Shown piece after piece: positions 8,751 to 16,982 of a DNA stretch of 39,820 nucleotides (its first letter is position 1; every line of letters begins with the position of its first letter). Where the stretch lies: NCBI RefSeq assembly GCF_001499735.1, contig NZ_LN848257.1:1557425-1597244 (forward strand), written 5' to 3'. The translations under genes were made by a program, and so were the position numbers. The notes beneath the pieces are model-generated. The model saw nothing but the letters and a program-made list of their open reading frames with translations, was not told where the DNA came from and searched no databases. This DNA comes from Thiocapsa sp. KS1. GTDB taxonomy: Bacteria; Pseudomonadota; Gammaproteobacteria; Chromatiales; Chromatiaceae.

Positions 8751-9615
8751 GTTCCGCCTCGTCGAGGATCTCGCCCGCCGCGGTCTCGCGCAAACGCACG
8801 TGGATGGGCGAAAACGGCTCGGCCTGGACCAGCTCCAGGGTCGCCGCCTTGATCAGCTCCAAAAGCGCGAGAAAACTCACCACGACGCCCGGTCTGCCCT
8901 CGGTGACATCGAAGAGGTCCGTGAAGGCAACGAATCCACCGTCGCTCAATCGTTCCAGTACCCACGACATGCGCTCGCGCAGCGACAAGGATTCGCGCTC
9001 GACGCGGTGGCGGGTGAAGAGATCCGCGCGGGCCATGACCTCGCGCATCGCCAGAAGCAACTCGCGGAAATCGACATCCGGCGGGACACGCTGAACATGG
9101 CCGGGCGGCACCTCGACGCGAACGGAAAAGACATCGCGCTCGAGCCTGGGAAGTGCATCCAGGTCCTGCGCTGCCTGCTTGAACCGCTCGTACTCCTGGA
9201 GCCGACGCACCAGCTCGGCACGCGGGTCTTCGCCCTCCTCCTCCGCGGCCTGCAGGCGCGGCAAGAGCATCCGGGATTTGATCTCGGCCAGCATCGCGGC
9301 CATGACCAGATACTCCGCCGCCAGCTCCAGGCGCAGCTCGGTCATCAGGTCGACGTATTCGATGTACTGCGCGGTGATGGCCGCGATCGGGATGTCCAGG
9401 ATGTCGAGATTCTGACGTTTGATCAGATAGAGCAGCAGATCCAGCGGGCCCTCGAAGGCGTCCAGAAAGATCTCGAGCGCATCCGGCGGGATGTAGAGAT
9501 CCACGGGCAAGGTCATAAACGGCAGACCCCGCACCATGGCGAAGGGCGCAGCCTCGAGCGGCATCTCCTGCTGCTGCCCCGGCGGCGGCTGACGGCCGGC
9601 CCCCTCGTCCGCCAT
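8743..9615 (-). CDS. scpA: Segregation and condensation protein A
   Basis: A 290-residue ScpA, the kleisin subunit of the condensin complex. The N-terminal domain FEGPLDLLLYLIKRQNLDILDIPIAAITAQYIEYVD and the EYLVMAAMLAEIKSRMLLP helix are signature segments. The C-terminal winged helix is near FLALLELIKAATLELVQ. A proline/glutamine-rich N-terminal extension of about 45 residues precedes the domain. ATG 9615 follows GGGGAT; a TTG two codons upstream is an alternative. It overlaps scpB, so the subunits are probably made together. Confidence 0.95.
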   Translation of the reverse strand: MADEGAGRQPPPGQQQEMPLEAAPFAMVRGLPFMTLPVDLYIPPDALEIFLDAFEGPLDLLLYLIKRQNLDILDIPIAAITAQYIEYVDLMTELRLELAAEYLVMAAMLAEIKSRMLLPRLQAAEEEGEDPRAELVRRLQEYERFKQAAQDLDALPRLERDVFSVRVEVPPGHVQRVPPDVDFRELLLAMREVMARADLFTRHRVERESLSLRERMSWVLERLSDGGFVAFTDLFDVTEGRPGVVVSFLALLELIKAATLELVQAEPFSPIHVRLRETAAGEILDEAELA

Positions 9616-9642
9616 ACTCAAATCCCCGAAATTCTCAATATC

Positions 9643-9727
9643 CTAAACCGCGCTCCACCGTCGCCAACCGATGGCTGCGAGACCGAGAGCACCTCGAGCC
9701 AACGCATAAACGCCAAGCGCGCTTTAG
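9643..9727. repeat. 85-bp element with 12-bp terminal inverted repeats (CTRAACCGCG family)
   Basis: CTAAACCGCGCT at 9643-9654 and AGCGCGCTTTAG at 9716-9727: 12-bp arms with one mismatch. It occupies the whole gap between trpS and scpA, and its right terminus supplies the trpS stop codon TAA on the minus strand. Confidence 0.6.
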
Positions 9728-10941
9728 TTCATGACCAGCGACATGGCATGCCGCACCTCTTCGAGCGTCTCGTGCGCGACATCGCGCGCCCGCTCGCAGC
9801 CATCGTTGATGACGTTGCGAATCAGCTCGGGCTGACTTGCGTATTCCCGGGCGCGTTGCTGGATCGGCATCAGCTCGGCGAGCACGCCGTCGATCACCGG
9901 CTGCTTGCATTCCAGACAGCCGATACCGGCGGAGCGACAGCCCTGCTGCGCCCAGTCGCGGACTTGATCGTTCGAATAGACCAGATGAAACTGCCAGACT
10001 GGACACTTCTCCGGATCGCCCGGATCGGTGCGGCGCACCCGTGCCGGGTCGGTCGGCATGGTCCGCAGCGCCTTCTCGACATCGGCAGGCTCGTCGCGCA
10101 GGGCAATGGTGTTGCCGTAGGACTTGGACATCTTCTGCCCGTCCAGACCCGGCATCTTGGACGCCTTGGTCAGCAGCGGCATGGGCTCGGGCAGGATGAC
10201 GCGTCCGCCGCCTTCAAGAAAGCCGAGCAGGCGCTCGCGATCGGCCAGAGTGATGTTGGCCTGTCCTTCAAGGAGGGCATGGGCCACGCTCAATGCCTCT
10301 TGGTCGCCCTGCTCCTGATAGCGGCGTCTCAGGCCATCGAAGAGCTTGGCGTTCTTCTTGCCCATCTTGCGCTTGGCCTCCTCCGCCTTCTCCTCGAAGC
10401 CGGACTCGCGACCATAGATGTGGTTGAAGCGCCGCGCGACCTCGCGGGTCAGCTCGACATGGGCAACCTGATCCTCGCCGACCGGCACCTGCCCGGCCTT
10501 GTACATGAGGATGTCCGCGCTCTGGAGCAGCGGATAGCCGAGGAAGCCGTAAGTCGCAAGATCCCGCTCCTTGAGCTTCTCCTGCTGGTCCTTGTAGCTC
10601 GGCACCCGCTCCAACCAGCCCAAGGGCGTGATCATGGAGAGCAGCAGATGCAGCTCGGCATGCTCGGGCACGCGTGATTGGATGAAGAGTGTTGCCGAGC
10701 CCGGATTGATCCCGGCCGCCAGCCAGTCGATCACCATCTCGCGGGTGCTCGTCGGGATGATCGAGGGATCCTCGTAGTGCGTCGTCAAGGCATGCCAGTC
10801 GGCGACGAAGAAGAAACACTCGTACTCGTGCTGCAGCTCTAGCCAGTTTTTCAGGACGCCGTGATAGTGCCCCAGGTGAAGACGGCCCGTGGGACGCATC
10901 CCGGAGAGGACGCGCGAGTGGTGTGCGGAGACGGAAGTCAA
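9724..10941 (-). CDS. trpS: Tryptophanyl-tRNA synthetase with a predicted [4Fe-4S] motif
   Basis: A 405-residue class I synthetase that charges tRNA(Trp). The HIGH-equivalent HLGH is at residues 22-25 and KMSKS at 270-274, with GEDQVAHVELTRE between. It is about 70 residues longer than E. coli TrpRS, mainly through a charged insertion near residues 183-245. Cys313, Cys335, Cys342 and Cys345 form C-x21-C-x6-C-x2-C, close to the C-x22-C-x6-C-x2-C motif that binds a [4Fe-4S] cluster in Thermotoga maritima TrpRS. Cluster binding here is inferred. The gene lies 18 bases after the M50 protease gene. Confidence 0.95.
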   Translation of the reverse strand: MTSVSAHHSRVLSGMRPTGRLHLGHYHGVLKNWLELQHEYECFFFVADWHALTTHYEDPSIIPTSTREMVIDWLAAGINPGSATLFIQSRVPEHAELHLLLSMITPLGWLERVPSYKDQQEKLKERDLATYGFLGYPLLQSADILMYKAGQVPVGEDQVAHVELTREVARRFNHIYGRESGFEEKAEEAKRKMGKKNAKLFDGLRRRYQEQGDQEALSVAHALLEGQANITLADRERLLGFLEGGGRVILPEPMPLLTKASKMPGLDGQKMSKSYGNTIALRDEPADVEKALRTMPTDPARVRRTDPGDPEKCPVWQFHLVYSNDQVRDWAQQGCRSAGIGCLECKQPVIDGVLAELMPIQQRAREYASQPELIRNVINDGCERARDVAHETLEEVRHAMSLVMN

Positions 10942-10959
10942 GGGTTGGCAGCCTCGTAA

Positions 10960-11631
10960 TCAGACGAAGAAGAGCTCTCTCACGATCGCCGAGCCGGGGA
11001 GCAGGCCCACGGTGCCGATCACGATCGGAAGCAGGACGGCGCCCAAGAGCCCGGTAATCAGCAACGCCAGCAGGATGATGAGACCGAAGGGTTCCAGCCG
11101 CGAGAAGTGTGCGGCCACCTTCGGCGGAAGCAGTGCGTTGAGCACCCGCCCGCCGTCGAGCGGCAGCAGCGGGACCAGATTCAGGACCATCAGAAACACG
11201 TTGATCAGGATTCCGGCGGCGCCCATGTAAACAAGCGGCAGGGCGATCCATTCGCTGATCGGCACCAGCAGCACGCCCAGCTTGATCATTCCGCCCCAGA
11301 AGAGCGCCATCAGCAGGTTCGCGCCGGGCCCCGCGATTGCCACCAAGGCCATGTCGCGACGCGGATGATGCAGGTTGCGCCAGTTGACCGGCACGGGTTT
11401 CGCCCAACCGAACAGGAATCCCACCAGAAAGAAGCTCGCGAGCGGGATCAGGATGGTGCCGATCGGATCGATATGCTTGATCGGATTGAAGGTGACGCGC
11501 CCGAGCATCAAGGCGGTTTGATCGCCGAGCTTGCTCGCGACCCAGCCGTGCGCGGCCTCGTGCACCGTGATTGCAAACAGCACCGGGATGGCGAGGACGG
11601 CGAGCAGTTGGTAGGGGTTCAGGGCATCCAT
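10960..11631 (-). CDS. Site-2 protease-like (M50 family) membrane metallopeptidase
   Basis: A 223-residue, multi-pass inner-membrane zinc protease of the YwhC/SpoIVFB-like M50B group. The zinc motif HEAAHGW (HExxH) is in helix 1 near residue 24. The third ligand is in NLVPLLPLDGGRVLNALLP near residues 155-172. The VPVNW and AGPGANLLMALFW stretches are family-typical. Substrates are unknown. It sits between yciO and trpS, an order seen in many gammaproteobacteria. The stop is 18 bases before the trpS start. Confidence 0.92.
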   Translation of the reverse strand: MDALNPYQLLAVLAIPVLFAITVHEAAHGWVASKLGDQTALMLGRVTFNPIKHIDPIGTILIPLASFFLVGFLFGWAKPVPVNWRNLHHPRRDMALVAIAGPGANLLMALFWGGMIKLGVLLVPISEWIALPLVYMGAAGILINVFLMVLNLVPLLPLDGGRVLNALLPPKVAAHFSRLEPFGLIILLALLITGLLGAVLLPIVIGTVGLLPGSAIVRELFFV

Positions 11632-11667
11632 CGCGGCATTATACCCGGCACGCGCCGGTGCCGCGGC

Positions 11668-12291
11668 TCATTCCTCGAACAGGGTCGCATCGCCCTTGCC
11701 GAGCCGCACCAGGCTCGGCGGCTCCGCGGTCATGTCGACCACGGTGGTCGGCTCGAGTCCGCAGAACCCCCCGTCGATGATGAGATCGACCTGCTTGTCG
11801 AGCAGCTCGCGCATCTCCTCGGGGTCCGTCAGGGGTCGATCGTCCCCCGGCATGATCAGTGTCGTGCTGAGGATGGGTTGGTCGAGCTCGCCGAGCAGTG
11901 CGCGACAGATCTCGTTGTCCGGCACCCGGATGCCGATCGCCTTGCGTTTGGGATGCAGGAGACGCCGCGGAACCTGCTTGGTCGCCTCGTGGATGAAGGT
12001 GTAGGGGCCGGGCGTCAGGCTCTTCAGCAACCGAAACGCCTGATTGTCGATCTTGGCGTAGGTCGTGATCTCGGACAGATCACGGCAGACCAGGGTGAAG
12101 TTGTGCTTGTCGTCGAGCCTACGGATCCGGCGGATCCGCTCCATCGCCGACTTCTCGCCGATCTGACAGCCGAGCGCATAGGAGGAGTCGGTTGGGTAGA
12201 GGATGACGCCGCCCTCCAAGAGGATCTCGACCGAGCGGCGGATCAGGCGCGTCTGCGGGTTCGCAGGATGGATCTGAAAAAACTGGGCCAT
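11668..12291 (-). CDS. yciO: YciO-type Sua5/YrdC-family protein
   Basis: A 207-residue protein with the Sua5/YciO/YrdC fold, related to the enzymes making threonylcarbamoyl-AMP for tRNA t6A. The signatures GGVILYPTDSSYALGCQ, FLT-type PGPYTFIHEATKQVP and KRKAIGIRVPDN match the YciO branch, whose physiological role is less clear than that of TsaC. Length equals E. coli YciO (206 aa). It starts 9 bases after the yciV stop, behind a GAGAG ribosome binding site. Confidence 0.93.
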   Translation of the reverse strand: MAQFFQIHPANPQTRLIRRSVEILLEGGVILYPTDSSYALGCQIGEKSAMERIRRIRRLDDKHNFTLVCRDLSEITTYAKIDNQAFRLLKSLTPGPYTFIHEATKQVPRRLLHPKRKAIGIRVPDNEICRALLGELDQPILSTTLIMPGDDRPLTDPEEMRELLDKQVDLIIDGGFCGLEPTTVVDMTAEPPSLVRLGKGDATLFEE

Positions 12292-12300
12292 GAGGCTCTC

Positions 12301-13176
12301 TCAACCGACAGCGACGCGACAGGGACTCGGCGCCTCGCCGAGATCGGGCCAGTCGTGCCAGATCGGCGTACAGGCGGGCGGCAGGGCAGGCAGACGCCCC
12401 AGGTCGATCCAAGGGTTTTCGGGCCCGTGATAATCCGAGCCGGCGGAGGCGAGCATGCGCAGATCGCGTGCGAGGCAGCCGAAGTTGAACACCTCGTCCC
12501 GGCTGTGGCTCCCGGAGACCACCTCCAGCCCGACACCGCCGCACTCGCGAAACTCGCCGAGCAGCTTCAGCAGCCGGGTGCGGGTGAGCTTGTAGCGCGC
12601 CGGATGCGCGATCACGGCCTGACCGCCGGCGCCCGTGATCCAACGCGTCGCCTCCTCCAGCGTCGCCCACTCACCGCTCACATGACCGGGCTTGCCGTTG
12701 ACCAGATACCGGTTGAAGACATCCCGCAGATCGACGGCACGGCCCTGCGCGACCAGGAAGCGGGCGAAATGCGTGCGTCCGATCAGACGACCGTTCGAGA
12801 AGGCCTTCGCGCCCTGATACGCGTCCGCGATGCCCTGCTTGGCCAGACGGCGACCGATCTCCTCGGCGCGCCAGGCCCGATAGGCAAGCAGCCGGCTCAG
12901 TCCGGTCTGAAGCTCGGCGTTCGACGGATCGAGGTTCAGCCCCACCATGTGAACGGTGCGCCCACCCCAGGTGACCGAGATCTCCACCCCCGGGATGAGT
13001 CGAAGACCGAGCGCGTCGGCCGCGGTGCGTGCCTCGGCCAACCCCTCGGTGGTATCGTGATCGGTGAGGGCGATCACACCTACACCGCACGCGGACGCAC
13101 GCTGCATCAGTGCCTCCGGCGCCAGCGTACCGTCGGAGGCCGTAGAGTGACTGTGAAGATCGGGGCTTTGTATCAT
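12301..13176 (-). CDS. yciV: PHP-domain phosphoesterase, YciV/RNase AM family
   Basis: A 291-residue PHP-domain metal-dependent phosphoesterase. The metal-binding motifs are DLHSHSTASDG (6-16), ALTDHDT (36-42), PGVEIS (62-67), the AHPARYK histidine and the late SDYHG motif. The E. coli homologue (RNase AM, formerly TrpH) is a 5'-3' exonuclease that matures rRNA 5' ends; 3',5'-nucleoside bisphosphate phosphatase activity is also known in the family. It is the first gene of the leftward run and probably carries its promoter. It is divergent from the unknown gene at 13383. Confidence 0.93.
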   Translation of the reverse strand: MIQSPDLHSHSTASDGTLAPEALMQRASACGVGVIALTDHDTTEGLAEARTAADALGLRLIPGVEISVTWGGRTVHMVGLNLDPSNAELQTGLSRLLAYRAWRAEEIGRRLAKQGIADAYQGAKAFSNGRLIGRTHFARFLVAQGRAVDLRDVFNRYLVNGKPGHVSGEWATLEEATRWITGAGGQAVIAHPARYKLTRTRLLKLLGEFRECGGVGLEVVSGSHSRDEVFNFGCLARDLRMLASAGSDYHGPENPWIDLGRLPALPPACTPIWHDWPDLGEAPSPCRVAVG

Positions 13177-13254
13177 CGGCCTAGTCTAACTGATCCCTCG
13201 TGTGCATGCCCCGGGCCGACGCGCTGGCGCGCACGCGACGGGGATGGATGCGCT

Positions 13255-13359
13255 TGCTATATTTTTCAGGTATGGCGGTCGGAGTCCGACTGCAACGGCT
13301 CGCCGCACATCTTCGCTCCGGGACGCCGGGCGGATCGGTCGATCCGACCCCGGTTTTTT
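13255..13359 (+). ncRNA. Candidate short leader RNA or attenuator upstream of the 248-aa gene
   Basis: An extended -10 promoter, TGcTATATT at 13255-13263, would start a transcript near 13270. About 85 bases on, a 12-bp hairpin with a T6 tract (13326-13359) could end it, 24 bases before the next start codon. It could be a small RNA or a transcription-attenuation leader. An ATG at 13272 is in frame with the downstream gene, so part may instead be coding. No RNA family was recognised. Confidence 0.35.
13326..13359 (+). terminator. Strong intrinsic terminator/attenuator hairpin with T6
   Basis: CCGGG-CGGATCG, loop GT, CGATCCG-AC-CCCGG: twelve base pairs with a small bulge, followed at once by TTTTTT at 13354-13359. 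It lies in front of a same-strand gene rather than behind one, which suggests attenuation or a short RNA. Confidence 0.7.
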
Positions 13360-13382
13360 CATGTTGCCAGGATGATCAGCCC

Positions 13383-14129
13383 ATGCTCCCGAAGATCGAC
13401 CTCAGCGATATCGCGGACGAGCTCACGCGACTCGGCGACGAGATACAGCGTGCTTACGATGATTCGGCGCAAACCGTCGAGCCCGCACCGCAGGTGCTGC
13501 TGAGCGGACTGGCGCAGCTGTTGGACACGGTCCGCGCAAGCGATGCCGAATCGCCAGGAGCATCGACGCAGGCATTGCGCGCGGCAACCGGTGCGGAGCC
13601 CGACGCCCTGCTCGACCACGGGCTCGGTCTGCTGCACCAGCTCAGCGATGTGGCGCGTCGTCTCAATCAAGAGTCGCAGGCACAAGCCGTCGAGGTCCTC
13701 GCAGTCCCTTTCGCGTGCTGGATGCTGCGCCGAGGCGGAGAGCTGCAACACCCGGAGGAGGTGGTCAATGCCTTGGCCACGCTCGCAAACCGCTTGAGAC
13801 AACCGGACGAGCTGGCCGAGCTCTATGGTCTGATGGAGGAGATCGCAGAGGGTATCGGGGCGGACCGCATCCAGGGCATGGACCCGACCGACCCGACCGA
13901 TCCCTGGCTCGTGCTCCTGATCAATCGCGGGATCGTCGCGACGCGCAGTCATCAGCCCGCCCTGATGGAAGCGGCGTTCAAGACCATCGGCGAGCAGCTT
14001 CCCGATCACGCCCCTTACTTCTTCCGCGAAGGCATGGGGCAGATGGAGGCGCTGGACTATCCACCGCACGTCCGCGAGGTGATGCAGCGTTACTTCGATC
14101 AGTGGTGCAGCGGTCAACGGCTCCATTGA
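13383..14129 (+). CDS. Unknown acidic helical protein, 248 aa
   Basis: I do not recognise this family. The protein is acidic and predicted largely helical, with no signal peptide, membrane segment or known motif. It opens with LPKIDLSDIADELTRLGDEIQRAYDD. It contains a DPTDPTDPW loop near residues 165-173 and ends with HAPYFFREGMGQMEALDYPPHVREVMQRYFDQW. The ATG at 13383 follows an AGGA ribosome binding site; an in-frame ATG at 13272 would read through a terminator hairpin and seems less likely. It is monocistronic, divergent from yciV. Confidence 0.75.
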   Translation: MLPKIDLSDIADELTRLGDEIQRAYDDSAQTVEPAPQVLLSGLAQLLDTVRASDAESPGASTQALRAATGAEPDALLDHGLGLLHQLSDVARRLNQESQAQAVEVLAVPFACWMLRRGGELQHPEEVVNALATLANRLRQPDELAELYGLMEEIAEGIGADRIQGMDPTDPTDPWLVLLINRGIVATRSHQPALMEAAFKTIGEQLPDHAPYFFREGMGQMEALDYPPHVREVMQRYFDQWCSGQRLH

Positions 14130-14241
14130 ACCGCACTGAGCCGCGTCGGCGGTATATGCATCCTCTCGAGCCTTCTCTCGGCGAGGCGCATTCCGGCACC
14201 GCCGGAGGGAACGCGGCTCCGGGATCGAGTTTTTCTATTTT

Positions 14242-14331
14242 CTAAACCGCATCCGGCGCCGACCGTCTGGAACCGCTCCAACCGTCACATCACATGGCAA
14301 CATCGTCGGAGCACAGCGGGACGCGGTTTAG
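14242..14331. repeat. 90-bp element with 9-bp terminal inverted repeats (CTRAACCGCG family)
   Basis: CTAAACCGC at 14242-14250 and GCGGTTTAG at 14323-14331, exact complements. The element lies between two convergent genes, and its right terminus provides the TAA stop of the AAA+ regulator gene. A shorter TCCGGC/GCCGGA stem lies to the left at 14192-14206. Confidence 0.6.
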
Positions 14332-15218
14332 CCGGCGATCAGGTGTTTTTGAAGCCGATACAACAGCGTATCCCGGGTCAACCCGAGCAGTCGGGCAGCC
14401 CGACTCTTGTTCCCGCCGGCCAGCGAGAGGGCCTGGCGGATCAGCTCCGCCTCCAGGTCGTTGAGATCGATCCCGTGCGGCGGGAGCGAGAAGCCGATGT
14501 CCTTCTCGGACTGCGGCGTTCCCCGCACCACCTCGCCGGGCAGGTTCTCGGGGCCCACCAGGGTGCCGGGCAGCAGGATGACGAGACGCTCGCACAGGTT
14601 GGCAAGCTCGCGAAGATTACCCGGCCAGGTATAACGGCGCAGCAGGCGCTCGGCGCCGGGCGTGAGCCGCGGCGGATCGAGCCGATGCCGCGCCGCGGCG
14701 CTCGCCATGAAGTGCTGCGTCAGCGGGGCGATATCCAGCACCCGCTCGCGCAACGGAGGAACCTCCAGCGGGACGACGCAGAGACGCAGATAGAGATCGC
14801 GCCGAAACGCGCCTTGTTGGACCAGCCGATTCAGATCCAAGGCCGAAGCCGCGACGATGCGCAGCCCGGATCCGGAAAGCCTCCCGTTCCGAGCGGCATC
14901 TTGCTCGGCGACGAGGTGCAGCAGTCGCGCCTGATCCGCCGCATTCAGCTCCCCGACCTCGTCCAGATAGAGTGTCGCCGGACTGTCCGAGAGCGCCGAC
15001 AAGCACCGATCGAGCGCGTCGGGCGGCGCTCCCGTGCAGGCCAGCACGCCGAAGCGGTCATCACGACGGGCGCTGCACGTATGGATCTCGCGCGCCAGGG
15101 TCTCTTTTCCGGTGCCGGGCTCGCCCAGGAGCAAAACGCCGACGTCGGTCGCGGCAACCATCGACAGGGCATTACGGAGTCGAATAAAGGCCGGAGACTG
15201 GCCAATCAGAGTCGTCAT
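14328..15218 (-). CDS. AAA+/Fis-type regulator without the sigma54 GAFTGA loop
   Basis: A 296-residue protein. An AAA+ domain has Walker A GEPGTGKE (32-39), Walker B TLYLDEVGEL (about 82-91), the FRRDLYLRLCVVPLEVPPLRER stretch and YTWPGNLREL. It ends in a Fis-type helix-turn-helix (GGNKSRAARLLGLTRDTLLYRLQKHL). Between the first strand and Walker B, about 20 residues are missing, including the ESELFGHEKGAFTGA segment that touches sigma54. No receiver or sensor domain precedes it. It may therefore act as a sigma54-independent regulator. The start at 15218 is likely; an ATG at 15305 overlaps the upstream gene but has no ribosome binding site. Confidence 0.85.
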   Translation of the reverse strand: MTTLIGQSPAFIRLRNALSMVAATDVGVLLLGEPGTGKETLAREIHTCSARRDDRFGVLACTGAPPDALDRCLSALSDSPATLYLDEVGELNAADQARLLHLVAEQDAARNGRLSGSGLRIVAASALDLNRLVQQGAFRRDLYLRLCVVPLEVPPLRERVLDIAPLTQHFMASAAARHRLDPPRLTPGAERLLRRYTWPGNLRELANLCERLVILLPGTLVGPENLPGEVVRGTPQSEKDIGFSLPPHGIDLNDLEAELIRQALSLAGGNKSRAARLLGLTRDTLLYRLQKHLIAG

Positions 15219-15297
15219 GAATCCAGGTCCGAAATCGTTTGCGTTGTCGTCGTTTGAGCTCGCCTGCGCCCGATGCGATTTCTGCGGCACGTCCGGT

Positions 15298-15975
15298 CTA
15301 CCCATTCACGTTCAAGGTCAAGAATCCGAGGAGGATCACGCCGATGCCGGCACTCGCCTGGAAGCGTCGATCCTGTCCGAGCCGGTAGAGACGGCCGGCA
15401 AAGACACCGCCGAGAGCCAAGATCGGCAAGGTTCCGGCGCCGAACAGGGCCATATAGAGCGCTCCGGACAGAACACCGCCCTGCGCTGGCGTGCTGAGAA
15501 GCATGCTGTACACCAGCCCGCAAGGCAACCACCCCCAGACCATGCCGAACAGAACGGAATGCGGCAAGGTCGTCACCGGCAAGAGACCTCGGCCGAGCGG
15601 CTCGAGTCGGCGCCAAAGTGGCATGCCCAGACGCTCGATCGTCGCAAACCGGGGAAACCAACCCCCGATATAGAGCCCGATACCGATCATGACCCCGGCG
15701 GCCAGCCAACGCACGCCCTCGAAGATCACGGGCGCGGCGCCCCACACGAGCAGTGCGGCGCCGAATCCCCCCGAAACGGCTCCGGCCGCAGCATAGCTGG
15801 CGATCCGACCCAGGTTGAAGGCCAGCACGAAAAGACCGAGCCGTTTGGGATCGTTCCGCGTCTCGGGCGGCAGCGAGTAGCTCAAGGCACCGCTGATCCC
15901 GCCGCACATGCCGATACAGTGCATGGCACTGAGCAGCCCGACGAGGAAAGCGAGCGCGTAAGCGGAGCCCGTCAT
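15298..15975 (-). CDS. TauE/SafE-like (UreH/DsbD-type) membrane protein
   Basis: A 225-residue integral membrane protein with about six hydrophobic helices. The first carries FLVGLLSAMHCIGMCGGISGAL, the signature of the sulfite exporter TauE/SafE-like group found near cytochrome oxidase assembly genes. A second cysteine motif, WGWLPCGLVYSML, lies midway and resembles the paired cysteines of DsbD-type domains. Possible roles are metal or thiol/sulfite export; the substrate is unknown. ATG 15975 has GGAAGG about 10 bases upstream and is preferred over 16020. The AAA+ regulator gene follows on the same strand. Confidence 0.85.
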   Translation of the reverse strand: MTGSAYALAFLVGLLSAMHCIGMCGGISGALSYSLPPETRNDPKRLGLFVLAFNLGRIASYAAAGAVSGGFGAALLVWGAAPVIFEGVRWLAAGVMIGIGLYIGGWFPRFATIERLGMPLWRRLEPLGRGLLPVTTLPHSVLFGMVWGWLPCGLVYSMLLSTPAQGGVLSGALYMALFGAGTLPILALGGVFAGRLYRLGQDRRFQASAGIGVILLGFLTLNVNG

Positions 15976-16149
15976 CGCGCGAAACACCTTCCGGCCCGAT
16001 CGTCCGTCATCCTGCACCACTCCCTCGCGACACGCCGCGCCGAGATCGCATCCCGACCGAAGAGCAGGCTAATCGGAAGGCTCCCCGCTCGCGATGACAT
16101 CGATCAGGCGGCAATCGCCTTGTGCTGGAGATTTCACGCCCCGACGCCT

Positions 16150-16184
16150 TATATTGTCGATTCAGTGTCGACTGAAATACTGAA
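16150..16184 (+). promoter_or_regulatory. Palindromic operator candidate before the DUF3050 gene
   Basis: A -10-like TATATT at 16150-16155 is followed by the palindrome TTCAGT-GTCG-ACTGAA (16161-16176) and a third half-site ACTGAA in the next few bases (16179-16184). A palindrome at the likely transcription start suggests repressor control. No -35 box at good spacing is visible and the regulator is unknown. Confidence 0.4.
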
Positions 16185-16202
16185 TTAAAGAGGACGGAAC
16201 GC

Positions 16203-16982
16203 ATGGCATCACTGAACCTCGACCACATTCGACCCCTGCAGGAGCAGCTCGACGCGCATCCGATCTACGGCGCCATCGAGCGCATCGAGGACCTCCGGGT
16301 CTTCATGCGTCATCACGTCTTCTCGGTCTGGGACTTCATGTCCCTGATCAAATATCTGCAGGCACGGATCGCACCCGTTGCGGTGCCCTGGATGCCGCAG
16401 GGGGACGCGGGTGTACGTTACTTCATCAACCAGCTGGTGCTTGAGGAAGAGTCAGACTCGGCACCGCTGCCCGGCGGCGGTGTCGCATACGCCAGCCACT
16501 TCGAGCTCTACTGCCGCGCCATGGCCGAAATCGGCGCCGACGGCGAAATGCCGAGGCGTTTTCTCGATCTGGTTGCCGAGCAGGGCGTCGACAAGGCTCT
16601 TTACTCACCGATCGTCCCGCTGCCGTCACGTTATTTCACCGAGACTACCTTCTGCTTCATCCGCGAGGACAAGCCGCATTTGGTTGCGGCGGCACTGGCC
16701 CTCGGGCGTGAAAAGCTGATTCCCGCGATGTTCCGGCAGTTCCTGGAGCAGATGCGGATCACCGAGACGCAGGCACCGGTCTTCCACTATTACCTGAACC
16801 GTCATATCCACCTCGACGAGGACTTCCACGGCCCCTTGTCGATCAAGCTCCTCGAGCAGCTCTGCGGGGATGACCGGACACGACTCGACGAGGCCGAGAC
16901 CGCCGCCGAGGAGGCAATCTGCGCCCGCATCCGGTTCTGGGACGGTGTGTTGGAGGCGATCCAGGCCGAACGTGCGGGCTGA
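16203..16982 (+). CDS. DUF3050 (haem-oxygenase-like fold) protein
   Basis: A 259-residue protein of the DUF3050 family, predicted all-helical with a haem-oxygenase-like fold. The pattern LDAHPIYGAIERIEDLRVFMRHHVFSVWDFMSLIKYLQ at the N terminus and the later FHYYLNRHIHLDEDFHGPLSIKLLEQLCG are diagnostic. Conserved His/Glu residues (MRHHVF, HIHLDEDFHG) could bind a di-metal site or ligand; no activity is established. The start follows an AGAGGA ribosome binding site. A DsrC-like gene begins 106 bases downstream on the same strand. Confidence 0.9.
   Translation: MASLNLDHIRPLQEQLDAHPIYGAIERIEDLRVFMRHHVFSVWDFMSLIKYLQARIAPVAVPWMPQGDAGVRYFINQLVLEEESDSAPLPGGGVAYASHFELYCRAMAEIGADGEMPRRFLDLVAEQGVDKALYSPIVPLPSRYFTETTFCFIREDKPHLVAAALALGREKLIPAMFRQFLEQMRITETQAPVFHYYLNRHIHLDEDFHGPLSIKLLEQLCGDDRTRLDEAETAAEEAICARIRFWDGVLEAIQAERAG

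Noticed and set aside
8800-10677. A 625-codon plus-strand frame opposite scpA and trpS
   Set aside because: Antisense shadow; scpA and trpS carry complete catalytic or structural signatures on the other strand.
11107-13503. A 798-codon plus-strand frame opposite the M50, yciO and yciV genes
   Set aside because: Antisense shadow of three well-defined genes; its composition (R, D, H, Q rich) is typical of reversed GC-rich coding sequence.
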